64,000 bases of DNA, taken from positions 62,001 through 126,000 of the forward strand of contig JAAEZZ010000001.1 of assembly GCA_018222605.1 (NCBI GenBank), read 5' to 3'. Numbering within the stretch: position 1 is the first letter of the stretch; the number at the start of each line of letters is the position of its first letter. Positions 9,665 through 19,174 of the stretch are shown piece after piece. Source of the stretch: Alphaproteobacteria bacterium (GTDB lineage: Bacteria > Pseudomonadota > Alphaproteobacteria > Caulobacterales > Hyphomonadaceae). Made by a program: the position numbers and the translations under genes. Below the pieces are notes generated by a model. That model was not told where the DNA came from, did no database searches, and worked only from the letters and a program-made list of their open reading frames with translations.

Positions 9665-11080
9665 ATGTTGCAACAGCTCGGCCAATTACCGATGGGGTGG
9701 CTGCTGACCGCATTGCTACTCTTCGTGATGTCGGCCGGGTTTTCCATTGGCCGCATCCGGGCAGAGCGCTATTCGCTGTCCTCCTCGGGGAAATTTCATT
9801 CGCGGCCCAATTATCACGGCTATTATGTCGCCATGTGGGGGCTGGCACCTGCGCTGATTCTGGCGCTGGCATACCTGTTGCTGGCTGAACCTGTCGCGAG
9901 AGAACTGCTGATCCGGGAATTGCCCGCCGCGTTTCACAAACTGCCCAAGGCAGAGTTGGTCTCCTATCTTGATGCGGTCTCTGCCGTGTCTACCCATGGA
10001 ACTTATGATGGATCAGATCGTGTCTTCACGGCTGTGACGCATCGTTATCTGGAACTGTCCGGCAGTCTCAAGATTACCACGCTGGCGACGATCCTGCTCA
10101 GCGCAATACTGGGCGTCATGTTTGCTCGCTCGCATGTCTCACCGGATTTCCGCGCGCGGCAGCGGGTCGAATCAGGCGCGGAGCTATTCCTGTTCCTCTG
10201 CGCAGCGATTGCAATTGCGACGACGGTCGGCATCGTCGCTTCGCTATTCTATGAGAGCATTCGCTTTTTCTCCCAGGTGCCCGTGACGGACTTCCTGTTC
10301 GGCACGCGCTGGAATGCTCAGACGAATGCCGAGTTCGGTGCTGTTCCGCTATTTTTCGGCACATTCATGATCGCACTGATCGCAATGTTTGTCGCGGCGC
10401 CCGTAGGCCTCTTCGCGGCGATTTATCTTTCCGAATATGCCTCCAGGAAAACCCGGTCTTATGTGAAGCCCTTGCTGGAGGTTCTGGCGGGTATCCCGAC
10501 CGTTGTGTACGGTTTCTTTGCGTTGCTGGTTGTCGCGCCGGGGGTGCGAAGTATCGCGCTGTGGGTCAATGCGACGCTGATCGATATCGGGCTGGCAAAT
10601 GGCCCCGTGCTCGCCGCCCAGCCGACCAGTGCACTCGCCGCAGGTCTTGTTATGGGCATCATGGTGATCCCCTTTGTCTCGTCCCTGTCGGATGATGTGA
10701 TCAATGCCGTGCCGCAAACCTTGCGGGACGCGGCCTTCGCCATGGGGGCCACCAAGTCCGAAACAATCAAACAGGTCATCTTGCCCGCCGCGCTGCCGGG
10801 GATTGTCGCTTCCTTGTTGCTGGCAGTCTCGCGGGCGATCGGGGAGACCATGATCGTTGTCATGGCGGCTGGCCAGCGCGCTCGGATATCGCTTGATCCT
10901 TCAACCGATCTCACCACCATCACGGTGCAGATTGTCGCCCTGTTGACCGGGGAAACGGAATTCGACAGCCCGAAGACCTTGTCTGCTTTCGCGCTGGGTC
11001 TCGTCCTGTTCCTGGTAACGCTTTGCTTCAACCTGATCGCCCTGCGTGTCGTTCAGCGCTATCGGGAGAAATATGAATAA
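9665..11080 (+). CDS. pstC: Phosphate ABC transporter permease PstC
   Basis: A 471-residue inner-membrane permease of the high-affinity phosphate importer. An N-terminal hydrophobic segment (about 10-28) and a further helix (about 50-70) precede a roughly 100-residue soluble stretch. The six-helix permease domain then contains SLSDDVINAVPQTLRDAAFAMGATKSE-type sequence, the EAA loop that contacts PstB. The extended N-terminus is also seen in Caulobacter-type PstC. The start at 9665 lies inside a long open frame; GGGGTTCCTCC precedes it and no classic Shine-Dalgarno is clear. It leads pstCAB-phoU-phoB. A weak Pho-box-like TGTCA occurs about 60 bp upstream but lacks a proper second repeat. Confidence 0.93.
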   Translation: MLQQLGQLPMGWLLTALLLFVMSAGFSIGRIRAERYSLSSSGKFHSRPNYHGYYVAMWGLAPALILALAYLLLAEPVARELLIRELPAAFHKLPKAELVSYLDAVSAVSTHGTYDGSDRVFTAVTHRYLELSGSLKITTLATILLSAILGVMFARSHVSPDFRARQRVESGAELFLFLCAAIAIATTVGIVASLFYESIRFFSQVPVTDFLFGTRWNAQTNAEFGAVPLFFGTFMIALIAMFVAAPVGLFAAIYLSEYASRKTRSYVKPLLEVLAGIPTVVYGFFALLVVAPGVRSIALWVNATLIDIGLANGPVLAAQPTSALAAGLVMGIMVIPFVSSLSDDVINAVPQTLRDAAFAMGATKSETIKQVILPAALPGIVASLLLAVSRAIGETMIVVMAAGQRARISLDPSTDLTTITVQIVALLTGETEFDSPKTLSAFALGLVLFLVTLCFNLIALRVVQRYREKYE

Positions 11081-12641
11081 GATGTCTGATTCATCCCTCA
11101 TCACTCCCAAGGCGCTGAAGCATCTCAAGAAGCGCCGCGCGGCGGATGCCCGTTTCCGGCTTTATGGGATTGCCGCAATCGTCTTTGCCTTGTCCGCATT
11201 GACCCTGCTGGTCATCGCCATTGGCACGCGTGCGTATTCGGCCACGACGCAATATGTCCTGCAGACCGAGATAATGCTGGATGCCGATCTCGTCGCACCG
11301 GAAGGCGAAACGAGCGAGGCAGAGATCACCCGCAACATTGAGGGCTTCTACACGCTGGTCCGCGACAAGCTGTTTTCAGAGTTTCCGGAGTCCACCCAGA
11401 CTCAAGCCAGCCGACAGGAACTGAGTGAGCTGGTTAACCGCCTTGCTGTGCTGCCCCTGGCCAAGCGGGTTGCGACCAACCCAACCTTGATCGGTAAGAC
11501 AATCCAGGTTCGGGTGCCGCTGTCCGATGATCTGGACCTCTACCTCAAAGGCGGTTCTCCGAAAGATGTGACCGTCCGGATCGGCTCTGCCGGAAAGATT
11601 GAGACAGATGCCGAGGGAAAGGCACGTCTCAGCAGCACCTCTGGTCTCAGTAAAGTCACAAGTACACGCAGTTTGCTGGAGGAGGGGAAGGCGACGGGAT
11701 CTGTCCTGCTCGCGGGCGGGGAGACGGTTGCCCGCATCGATTCCCTGTCGCCGGATGCGGCAGAGCTGACCCTGCTGACGGGTACGTTCGAACAACTGGC
11801 AAATGAACCTCTGGTCGCGCACATCATTCCGCTGCCTGAAGCCGAGCGCCCGATCTCGGACCAGCAGATTGCCTGGGCCATCGCCCTGAAGCAGGCTGGC
11901 AATGCCCGCCGGGTGCTGCATACCAGTCTCGTCACCCACACAGACAGCACCTATCCGGAACTCGCCGGTACGCTGGCCGCAATTGTAGGCTCTCTGCTGA
12001 CCATGATGGTGACGGCCTGCGTGGCCATTCCGATGGGCATCTTCGCGGCGGTCTATCTGGAAGAATTCGCGCCGCGCAACCGGCTGACCAATCTGATTGA
12101 AGTGAACATCAATAATCTGGCGGCGGTGCCCTCAATTGTGTTTGGCCTTCTGGGGGCGTCTCTGCTGCTTGGTACGTTCGGTCTGCCGAGGTCTGCTCCG
12201 ATTGTCGGCGGGCTCGTATTGGCTTTGCTGATCCTGCCTGTCGTGATCATCGCTTCGCGTGCGTCGCTGCGCTCTGTGCCGCCCTCCATTCGAAGCGGTG
12301 CGCTGGCCGTTGGGGCTTCGCGCATGCAGGCCGTGTTTCACCATGTCTTGCCGCTTGCGGCGCCCGGCATGTTTACAGGAGCCATTCTCGGTATGGCCCG
12401 CGCTCTGGGAGAAACCGCACCGCTTCTGCTGATTGGAATGGTGGCCTTTGTAGCGGAAGTGCCAAAGTCTGCTACAGACGAGGCCACAGCGCTTCCAGTG
12501 CTGATTTATAGCTGGGCATCGAACGCCGAAAGAGCGTGGGAGCCCATGACAGCTGCAGCGATTGTCATATTGCTGTCGCTTCTTGTTATCATGAATGTCG
12601 TTGTTGTGTTCCTGCGCCGCAGGTTCGAACGGAGATGGTGA
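11073..12641 (+). CDS. pstA: Phosphate ABC transporter permease PstA
   Basis: A 522-residue permease, far longer than the roughly 300-residue E. coli PstA. The first transmembrane helix (about 31-51) is followed by a roughly 230-residue non-membrane segment, probably periplasmic, before the C-terminal permease domain. That domain carries the EAA-like loop [20 protein letters not shown] and the family motif [13 protein letters not shown]. The ATG overlaps the pstC stop, and GGGAGAA lies just upstream, indicating translational coupling. The extra domain is discussed in the findings. pstB follows with a 1-bp overlap. Confidence 0.92.
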   Translation: MNKMSDSSLITPKALKHLKKRRAADARFRLYGIAAIVFALSALTLLVIAIGTRAYSATTQYVLQTEIMLDADLVAPEGETSEAEITRNIEGFYTLVRDKLFSEFPESTQTQASRQELSELVNRLAVLPLAKRVATNPTLIGKTIQVRVPLSDDLDLYLKGGSPKDVTVRIGSAGKIETDAEGKARLSSTSGLSKVTSTRSLLEEGKATGSVLLAGGETVARIDSLSPDAAELTLLTGTFEQLANEPLVAHIIPLPEAERPISDQQIAWAIALKQAGNARRVLHTSLVTHTDSTYPELAGTLAAIVGSLLTMMVTACVAIPMGIFAAVYLEEFAPRNRLTNLIEVNINNLAAVPSIVFGLLGASLLLGTFGLPRSAPIVGGLVLALLILPVVIIASRASLRSVPPSIRSGALAVGASRMQAVFHHVLPLAAPGMFTGAILGMARALGETAPLLLIGMVAFVAEVPKSATDEATALPVLIYSWASNAERAWEPMTAAAIVILLSLLVIMNVVVVFLRRRFERRW

Positions 12642-13471
12642 TGGATACGGTCGGACCGGCAAAAACAGACCTGGCACTGACCGGGGAGGGCGCTGACAAG
12701 ACGCAAGCCCTCACCTATCCGCGCATCGATTGCCGGAATGTCAGTGTCTACTACGATGATAAACAAGCCGTTTTTGATGTGTCGCTTGCGATTCACGACC
12801 GCGCGGTGACGGCTCTGATCGGGCCATCCGGGTGCGGGAAGTCGACCTTCCTGCGCTGCCTCAACCGCATGAATGACACGATTGAGGGGGCAAAAGTCAC
12901 CGGTGACATTTTCATGGAGGGTGAGAACATCAACTCGCCGGACGTGGACCCGGTTCTGTTACGCTCGCGAGTCGGAATGGTGTTCCAGAAGCCGAACCCG
13001 TTTCCGAAAAGCATTTATGACAATATCGCCTACGGTCCGCGCATTCATGGCATGGTCGACAGCCGGGAAGATCTCGACGCCGTTGTCGAGAAAAGCCTGC
13101 GCCGCGCCGGCCTTTGGGAAGAGGTGAAGGATCGTCTGACCCAGCCCGGCACCAGCCTGTCAGGCGGTCAGCAACAGCGTCTTTGTATTGCCCGCGCCAT
13201 TGCCGTTCGCCCGGAAGTCATTCTGATGGATGAGCCGTGCTCGGCTCTGGACCCCATTGCGACAGCCCGCATCGAGGAGCTGATCGACGAACTACGCAAG
13301 CGCTACTGCATCGTCATCGTGACCCATTCCATGCAACAGGCAGCTCGCGTGTCGCAACGCACGGCCTTTTTCCATCTTGGTAATCTCGTGGAGATGGGAG
13401 ACACCGACCAGATATTCACCAATCCTCGCGAACGCCGCACCGAGGACTACATAACCGGCCGTTTTGGCTGA
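12641..13471 (+). CDS. pstB: Phosphate ABC transporter ATP-binding protein PstB
   Basis: A 276-residue ABC ATPase that energises phosphate import. Walker A is GPSGCGKST, the Q-loop reads [17 protein letters not shown] (diagnostic of PstB), the ABC signature is [14 protein letters not shown], and Walker B is [13 protein letters not shown]. The switch histidine lies in IVTHSMQQA. The ATG at 12641 overlaps the pstA TGA, with GGAG six bases upstream; an alternative ATG lies at 12635. The first 25 or so residues are a variable leader. Confidence 0.97.
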   Translation: MDTVGPAKTDLALTGEGADKTQALTYPRIDCRNVSVYYDDKQAVFDVSLAIHDRAVTALIGPSGCGKSTFLRCLNRMNDTIEGAKVTGDIFMEGENINSPDVDPVLLRSRVGMVFQKPNPFPKSIYDNIAYGPRIHGMVDSREDLDAVVEKSLRRAGLWEEVKDRLTQPGTSLSGGQQQRLCIARAIAVRPEVILMDEPCSALDPIATARIEELIDELRKRYCIVIVTHSMQQAARVSQRTAFFHLGNLVEMGDTDQIFTNPRERRTEDYITGRFG

Positions 13472-13481
13472 TAGGTTTGAC

Positions 13482-14174
13482 ATGTCAGAACATATTGTTT
13501 CCGCCTTCACAGACGAACTTGAAAAGATCGCCGCAGATTTGATGCGTATGGGCGGGATCGTGGAAACCATGATTCTGGATTCCTGTGCGGCCGTGGATCG
13601 GAACAATCACGACATGGCGCGAGATGTGATCACGCGAGATCCGGAAGTGGATCGCCTGGAGGAAGAGGTTGAGCGCCAGATCGTCAGCCTGATCGCTCGT
13701 CGCCAGCCCATGGCGCACGACCTGCGGTCTGTCTTCTCAGCGCTCAAGACTGCGGGCGAACTGGAGCGGATTGGTGATCTCTCAAAGAATATAGGCAAGC
13801 GCACGCTGATGCTGGATGAGTCCGTGCCGGTCGCTATGCGTCATGGCGTAGCCCGCATGGCGCGCCCGGTTTCGCTGCAGCTGCATATGGTTCTGGATGC
13901 CTATGCCACCGGCAATGCCGAGTCCGCAAAGACGGTCTGGGAAAGCGATGACGACATCGACCAGCACTATAACTCCCTGTTCCGGGAAATGCTGACCTAC
14001 ATGATTGAGGACCCGCGCACGATCGGTGCGGGCGCGCACATGCTTTTCATGGCCAAGAACCTTGAGCGCATTGGCGACCATTGTACGAACATCGCAGAAT
14101 TCATTTACTTTCAGATCACTGGCGAATATCTCATTCCGCATGAGCGTCCGAAAACACCCAATACGGGTATCTGA
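13482..14174 (+). CDS. phoU: Phosphate signalling regulator PhoU
   Basis: A 230-residue all-helical protein with two PhoU repeats. The metal-binding signatures are AGELERIGDLSKNIGKR in the first repeat and NLERIGDHCTNIAEFIYF in the second. PhoU couples the Pst transporter to the PhoR-PhoB system and dampens phosphate uptake. It lies 10 bp after pstB and 25 bp before phoB, in the usual operon order. The ATG at 13482 fits the family; the upstream TTG at 13464 would overlap pstB. Confidence 0.96.
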   Translation: MSEHIVSAFTDELEKIAADLMRMGGIVETMILDSCAAVDRNNHDMARDVITRDPEVDRLEEEVERQIVSLIARRQPMAHDLRSVFSALKTAGELERIGDLSKNIGKRTLMLDESVPVAMRHGVARMARPVSLQLHMVLDAYATGNAESAKTVWESDDDIDQHYNSLFREMLTYMIEDPRTIGAGAHMLFMAKNLERIGDHCTNIAEFIYFQITGEYLIPHERPKTPNTGI

Positions 14175-14199
14175 AAAGGTCTAGTTGAGAGGATCTGAC

Positions 14200-14886
14200 A
14201 TGAAGCCCTATGTGCTCATCGCCGAAGACGAGAGCGCCGTCTCCGAACTGCTGTTCTATAACCTCAAGAAAGAGGATTATGAGGTGGCAATCGCTGCGGA
14301 TGGTGAAGAAGCCCTGCTGATGATTGAGGAGCGGGCGCCGGACCTGCTGCTACTGGACTGGATGCTGCCCAAGATCAGCGGTATCGAAGTTTGCCGCCGG
14401 GTTCGCAGCGGCGGAACCAACCCTAATCTGCCGATCATCATGCTGACGGCGCGCGGAGAGGAAAGCGACCGTATCCGTGGACTGGATACCGGCGCGGATG
14501 ACTATGTCACCAAGCCTTTCTCCACGACGGAGTTGATGGCGCGCGTGCGCGCTGTGCTGCGCCGCATTCGGCCTGGCCTCAAGGATGACCGCATTGTCGT
14601 CGGCGATATCGAGATCGACCGCGTTGCGCACAAGGTGATCCGCAACAATGTTGAAATTCACCTCGGCCCGACGGAATTCCGTCTGTTGGATTATTTCATG
14701 CAGCACCCGGGCCGCGTTTTCTCACGCGAGCAATTGCTGGATACAGTCTGGGGATCTGATGTCTATGTTGAGGCGCGGACTGTGGACGTGCATGTCGGCC
14801 GTCTTCGCAAGGCCCTTCGCCAGGAAGGCGGGGACGATCCGATCCGGACCGTCCGCTCCGCCGGGTATGCGCTGCGCGCTGACTAG
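14200..14886 (+). CDS. phoB: Phosphate regulon response regulator PhoB
   Basis: A 228-residue OmpR/PhoB-type response regulator. The receiver domain (1-120) has the acidic pocket ED near residue 10, the phospho-acceptor aspartate in LLLLDWMLP (about residue 53), and the switch residues in LTARGEE and TKPF. The winged-helix domain (about 130-228) has LGPTEFRLLDYFM and VDVHVGRLRKALR. It activates Pho regulon promoters when phosphorylated. GAGAGGA precedes the ATG at 14200. No phoR kinase gene is adjacent. It overlaps the convergent dienelactone hydrolase gene by 4 bp. Confidence 0.95.
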   Translation: MKPYVLIAEDESAVSELLFYNLKKEDYEVAIAADGEEALLMIEERAPDLLLLDWMLPKISGIEVCRRVRSGGTNPNLPIIMLTARGEESDRIRGLDTGADDYVTKPFSTTELMARVRAVLRRIRPGLKDDRIVVGDIEIDRVAHKVIRNNVEIHLGPTEFRLLDYFMQHPGRVFSREQLLDTVWGSDVYVEARTVDVHVGRLRKALRQEGGDDPIRTVRSAGYALRAD

Positions 14887-15587
14887 AACAGTTCAGCCAG
14901 GAAGGCCTTGAGGCTTTCCATGCTGCGCCGGTCTGCATCGGCATCATAGACTGTGCCCATGTCAGGATTGTTGGCGCCCTTGGTCGTGAAGGCGTGCTGG
15001 CACTGGCCGTGGACATGCATCTGCCAGTCGGCGCCAGCGTCGCCCATTTCCTTCGTGATGGCCATGACATCTTCCGGCGTGGCCATAGGGTCCAGCCAGC
15101 CATGTTCCATCAGCACTTTGGCGGCGATCTTCGGGGACGGGATGTTGTCAGCCGGGCTGAACAGGCCGTGGAAAGAGGCAACACCGGCCACGTCCATATT
15201 GGCGCGCGCCATGTCCAGCACGCAGAGGCCGCCAAAGCAGAAGCCGATCGCTGCGGCGTTCTTCGGGTCAACGCCCACTTGCTGCTTTGCTGCGGCAAGG
15301 CCGCCAGCAAGGCGCTTCTGCAATTCCGCGCGGTCTTCGACCAGCGGGTTCATGAGTGCCTGGTTTTCCTCAACGGTCGTGCCACGCTTTCCCTTGCCAT
15401 AAACGTCCATTGCGAAGGCGGCATAGCCGAGTTCATTTGCAACGCGCTCAGCCTTTTCAATCTCATTGTCGCCAAGGCCGCCCCAAGCATGGGCAATCAC
15501 CACGACAGGGGCAACGTCCTTGCCCTTGGCGCGAAGGTAATAGCCTTCATAGGTCTTGCCATCGACGGTGTAATCAACTGCGCTCAT
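14883..15587 (-). CDS. Dienelactone hydrolase family protein
   Basis: A 234-residue alpha/beta hydrolase of the dienelactone hydrolase family. The nucleophile elbow GFCFGG has cysteine (residue 117) instead of serine, and the acid and histidine are probably in HGWLDPM and GQCQHAFT. Family members hydrolyse lactones or small esters, including 4-carboxymethylenebut-2-en-4-olide in chlorocatechol breakdown, but no aromatic catabolism genes surround it, so the substrate is open. It is monocistronic, facing phoB and divergent from the phasin gene. Confidence 0.86.
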   Translation of the reverse strand: MSAVDYTVDGKTYEGYYLRAKGKDVAPVVVIAHAWGGLGDNEIEKAERVANELGYAAFAMDVYGKGKRGTTVEENQALMNPLVEDRAELQKRLAGGLAAAKQQVGVDPKNAAAIGFCFGGLCVLDMARANMDVAGVASFHGLFSPADNIPSPKIAAKVLMEHGWLDPMATPEDVMAITKEMGDAGADWQMHVHGQCQHAFTTKGANNPDMGTVYDADADRRSMESLKAFLAELF

Positions 15588-15725
15588 GGAAATATCCTCC
15601 TGATGTGTCTCTAACAGATACAGGGCATTCGTCCCCCAGTTTCAAGGGCGATCTCGATTAGTATGCAGATTCTAGACTTTCTTCTTATGTTCATCGGCAA
15701 TGAGACATCTTTGAAGGAGCCCCTC

Positions 15726-16652
15726 ATGGCAAAGAACAAGAAAGAAAAGACGAAGGCCCGCAAAAAGGCTGAGACCGTCGGTAAGGCCATTGAAACAAAT
15801 ACGGCTGATATGGCTCACAAGATCTGGCTTGCTGGCGTAGGCGCTTATGGCAAGGCCTATGACAAGGCGCTTGCGAATGCCAACAAGTTCAACAAACAGT
15901 CCTCGGACGTTTTTGACGATCTGGTAAAGCGCGGCGAAGAAATCGAAAACGAAGTGCGCGAGCGTCTTGCCACGAACGAAACCGTAGCGAAGGCCGGGCA
16001 ATCCGTTGCCAAATATGCCGAGGCTGCACGTGACTTCCAGGCGCAGGCCCGTGATGAATTCGAAGCCCGTATGGAGCGCATGCGTGATCTTCTGGGCGTC
16101 AAGGATCTCGGCAAGAAGGGCAACAAGCTCGCCGCCAAGATCGACAAGCTGGAAGACGAAGTTGCTGAAACCGTCGCAAAGGCACGTGGTAAGGCCAAGG
16201 AACGCAACTCTGACCTGAAAGACCGCATCAGCCGTCTGACAGCAGAGATTGAATCCGTCGCCGGAGAAGCCACGGCTGGTTATACCAAGACGACCAAGAA
16301 AGCCGCCAAGCGGACAACAAAGGCCGTCAAGGACGCGATGTCCAAGCCTGAAAAAGCCAAGAAGGCGAAAAAGGCAGAAAAGCCTGCTGCCGCCGCCAAG
16401 AAGGCTGCACCGGCCAAACCTGCCGCAGCGAAGGTTGCCCCTGCAAAAGCGACGACCTCTGACGATCTGACCCTGATGACGGGCGTCGGTCCGGCTCTGG
16501 CGAAAAAGCTGAATGCCGCTGGCATCACAAACTTTGCCCAGATCGCGGCCATGACGAAGGCAGAGGCGGAAAAGCTGGATGAAGCCATTGCAGCGCGCGG
16601 GCGTGTCCTGCGTGACGAATGGGTCAAACAGGCGAAGGTTCTCAAGAACTAG
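15726..16652 (+). CDS. phaF: PhaF-like phasin with C-terminal helix-hairpin-helix domain
   Basis: A 308-residue basic protein. Residues about 20-120 form a phasin domain (MAHKIWLAGVGAYGKAYDKA), the granule-associated family of PhaI and PhaF. A helical, probably coiled-coil stretch follows (about 135-180), then a lysine/alanine-rich histone-like segment (about 187-243). Residues 245-300 look like a helix-hairpin-helix module (DDLTLMTGVGPALAKKLNAA). Phasins coat polyhydroxyalkanoate granules, and in pseudomonad PhaF the basic tail binds DNA to help granule segregation. AAGGAG precedes the ATG at 15726. The PHA regulator, synthase and depolymerase genes follow. The HhH end is unusual. Confidence 0.83.
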   Translation: MAKNKKEKTKARKKAETVGKAIETNTADMAHKIWLAGVGAYGKAYDKALANANKFNKQSSDVFDDLVKRGEEIENEVRERLATNETVAKAGQSVAKYAEAARDFQAQARDEFEARMERMRDLLGVKDLGKKGNKLAAKIDKLEDEVAETVAKARGKAKERNSDLKDRISRLTAEIESVAGEATAGYTKTTKKAAKRTTKAVKDAMSKPEKAKKAKKAEKPAAAAKKAAPAKPAAAKVAPAKATTSDDLTLMTGVGPALAKKLNAAGITNFAQIAAMTKAEAEKLDEAIAARGRVLRDEWVKQAKVLKN

Positions 16653-16666
16653 ACAGCACTTTGACA

Positions 16667-16693
16667 GGGCGGCTCAACAGGCCGCCCTTTTTT
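16667..16693 (+). terminator. Intrinsic terminator of the phasin gene
   Basis: GGGCGGC (16667-16673) and GCCGCCC (16681-16687) form a 7-bp GC-rich stem around a 7-nt loop, followed by TTTTTT (16688-16693). It sits 15 bases after the phasin stop and abuts the end of the convergent TetR gene. Confidence 0.9.
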
Positions 16694-17325
16694 CAGGAGG
16701 TCGCCTTTTCGTAATGGGCGATCATGTGGGTCAGCGTGTCAAAACCGGCCTCGCCCATATAGGGCACGATCAGGCACATCACCTGAAACACGGTTTTATG
16801 GATCAGGGTAGGGCCATCATGATGCTCAGAAGACAGACTGTCTCCGGCCAGCCAGAAGGTAAGCGTCATCATGATCTGGTCCACCAGGGCGGCCTTCAGG
16901 CGCGGGTCCAGGTTCAGGACGGATTCCCGGGTCAGTTCGTCCAGAACGCGGTGGATCGTCTTTTTCTCCTCGGCCACCATCGCACGGAAGCGGACGGCAA
17001 GGTCGGGGTAGCGATCCAGCAGCAGGCCGAGGTCGCGATAAAAGAAGCGGAAGTCATAGATCTCTTCGAGGATGATGTAGAGATAGACCCAATTGTCCTG
17101 AATGGAGGTCACCCCGCCGCGAGACCCGCGCAGGATGATCCGCATCTCTTCCTCGAACCGCTCGAAGAGGGCGCGAATGATCGCGTCCTTGCCTTTGAAA
17201 TGGTAGTACAGGTTACCCGGACTGATGTTCAGCGCATTCGAAATATCGACAGCCGTTTGCTGGGCTTCTCCTTCTTCATTGAAGAGAAGCAGGCTGACGT
17301 GAAGGATGCGCTCTCGGGTCTTCAT
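16693..17325 (-). CDS. phaD: PhaD-like TetR family transcriptional regulator
   Basis: A 210-residue TetR/AcrR protein. The N-terminal helix-turn-helix reads MKTRERILHVSLLLFNEEGE and continues ALNISPGNLYYHFKGKDAII (about 32-51), very like pseudomonad PhaD, which controls the medium-chain-length PHA cluster. The ligand-binding half has FRFFYRDLGLLLDRYPDL. It is divergent from phaC, and the intergenic region has the inverted repeat at 17396-17412, a possible operator. The target and effector are inferred from position and resemblance. It converges on the phasin terminator. Confidence 0.82.
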   Translation of the reverse strand: MKTRERILHVSLLLFNEEGEAQQTAVDISNALNISPGNLYYHFKGKDAIIRALFERFEEEMRIILRGSRGGVTSIQDNWVYLYIILEEIYDFRFFYRDLGLLLDRYPDLAVRFRAMVAEEKKTIHRVLDELTRESVLNLDPRLKAALVDQIMMTLTFWLAGDSLSSEHHDGPTLIHKTVFQVMCLIVPYMGEAGFDTLTHMIAHYEKATS

Positions 17326-17395
17326 GGGTTGCGAAGTAGTTTGACACGCAATTCTGACTATGGAACGAATTTTATTTCAAAGTTTCATGATTACT

Positions 17396-17412
17396 CTTTC
17401 CAAGGCGGAAAG
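17396..17412. promoter_or_regulatory. Inverted repeat between phaD and phaC (possible operator)
   Basis: CTTTCC (17396-17401), spacer AAGGC, then GGAAAG (17407-17412) form a perfect 6-bp inverted repeat in the 155-bp gap between divergent phaD and phaC. TetR proteins often bind such sites near their own promoter. Short arms make this tentative. Confidence 0.33.
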
Positions 17413-17480
17413 AAGTCAGAAACAAAGTCGGCGCCTGGCCCTTGGGTCAGAGAAGACCGGCATGTGGAGGGATAAGGGAA

Positions 17481-19169
17481 ATGCCAGGCGCCAAGGATGA
17501 AATCGCCCAGAATGCGGCCGAAGCCACGAATGCCATGAATCCGCTCATGGCGGGGTTTAACAGACAGGAATTACTGGGCGCCGTCGCGATGATGCTGCGC
17601 TCGACCATGACGAACCCGGTGACCACGGCCAAGACTGCCGGAAAGATCACCGCAGAGCACGCAAAGATCCTGCTCGGAAAGTCAGACCGCGCCGCCAATC
17701 CGAAGGATCGTCGCTTCAAGGATCCCGCCTGGCAGCACAATCCGTTCTATCGGCGTGGCATGCAGGCCTATCTCGCGACTCAGGAGCATCTGAATGACTG
17801 GGTAGCCGAGCTGAGCATGACGGAGCTGGAGCATGCCCGTGCCAAATTCGTCATGAGCATGATCACCGATGCCATGGCCCCGACAAACACGCTGCTCGGC
17901 AATCCGGCGGCGACGAAGCGTGTGGTGGACTCTGGCGGTCTGTCGCTGCTGAAGGGGCTGAAAAACGCCTATACCGATCTGACCAAGAATGGCGGTCTGC
18001 CCAGCCAGGTGGACAAGAGGCCTTTCAAGGTGGGTGAGAACCTCGCCACAACGAAAGGCTCCGTCATCTGGAAAAATGAGATGATGGAGCTGATCCAGTA
18101 TCAGCCGCTGACAGATAAGGTTCACCGTACACCGATCTTCATCATCCCTCCGCAGATCAACAAATTCTATGCCATGGACCTCTCACCCATGGTGTCCATG
18201 GTGCAATTCCTGCTGGCGATGGAAATGCAGCCCTTCGTGGTTTCCTGGCGCAACCCGACCAAGGAACACAAGGATTGGGGGCTGTCAGATTATATCGACA
18301 GTCTTGTCCAGGCAAGCGAAGTGGTTCGCCGGGTTACCAAGTCAAAAAAGATCAATATATCCGGCGCGTGTTCGGGCGGCATTACCACCGCGACGCTGGC
18401 CAGCCTTCTGGCGGCGGCAGGCGATGATCGTATCAATACGCTTACCTTTATGGTCTGTGTGCTGAACCCTCAGCGTGAGGATAGCGAGCTTGGCCAGATC
18501 GTTTCCGATGCCAGCCTTGAAGTGGCACGCAAATATTCCCGCCGCAAGGGTATCCTGAAAGGGGATGATCTTGCACGCATGTTTGCCTGGATGCGCCCGA
18601 ATGATCTGGTCTGGAACTATGTTGTGAACAATTATCTGATGGGGGAAGATCCGCCACCATTTGATGTTCTGTACTGGAACAATGACTCGACCAATCTGCC
18701 GGCACAGCTGCATTCCGATTATCTGGACCTTGGTCTCAATCAGCCCTTTGATCATCCGGGCGAATATGACGTGGCAGGCCACAAGCTGGACCTGACACAG
18801 GTCAAGGCGGACGCCTTTGTGGTCGCAGGCCTGACGGATCACATCACGCCATGGAAAGCCTGCTATCGTACCACGGGTCTTCTGGGGTCTGAGAATATCG
18901 AGTTTGTCCTGTCCTCAAGCGGGCATATCCAATCCCTGCTGAACCCGCCCGGAAACCCGAAGGCCAAGATGTTCCGCAACCCGAATATTGCGCCCACAGC
19001 CGAGGCCTGGGCGGAAGGTGCGACGGAAGAAGCTGGCAGCTGGTGGCCCGTGTGGGGGGCTTGGCTGAAGCAGAGGTCTGGTGCGCTGAAGACTGCGCCA
19101 AAGGCTTGCGGAAATGAGAGCTTTCCGCCTCTCTATGACGCACCCGGAAGATATGTCTTTAATGAGTAA
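17481..19169 (+). CDS. phaC: Poly(3-hydroxyalkanoate) synthase, class II-like
   Basis: A 562-residue PHA synthase, matching class II enzymes (about 560). The lipase-like box SGACSGG puts the nucleophile at Cys297, the aspartate at Asp453 (LTDHITPW) and the histidine at His482 (SSGHIQS). The spacing closely follows Pseudomonas PhaC1. It polymerises (R)-3-hydroxyacyl-CoA on the granule surface. AAGGGA precedes the ATG at 17481. phaZ follows after 5 bp. The size, the partner depolymerase and the PhaD-like regulator favour medium-chain-length specificity, but substrate preference cannot be read reliably from sequence. Confidence 0.94.
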   Translation: MPGAKDEIAQNAAEATNAMNPLMAGFNRQELLGAVAMMLRSTMTNPVTTAKTAGKITAEHAKILLGKSDRAANPKDRRFKDPAWQHNPFYRRGMQAYLATQEHLNDWVAELSMTELEHARAKFVMSMITDAMAPTNTLLGNPAATKRVVDSGGLSLLKGLKNAYTDLTKNGGLPSQVDKRPFKVGENLATTKGSVIWKNEMMELIQYQPLTDKVHRTPIFIIPPQINKFYAMDLSPMVSMVQFLLAMEMQPFVVSWRNPTKEHKDWGLSDYIDSLVQASEVVRRVTKSKKINISGACSGGITTATLASLLAAAGDDRINTLTFMVCVLNPQREDSELGQIVSDASLEVARKYSRRKGILKGDDLARMFAWMRPNDLVWNYVVNNYLMGEDPPPFDVLYWNNDSTNLPAQLHSDYLDLGLNQPFDHPGEYDVAGHKLDLTQVKADAFVVAGLTDHITPWKACYRTTGLLGSENIEFVLSSSGHIQSLLNPPGNPKAKMFRNPNIAPTAEAWAEGATEEAGSWWPVWGAWLKQRSGALKTAPKACGNESFPPLYDAPGRYVFNE

Positions 19170-19174
19170 CCGAC

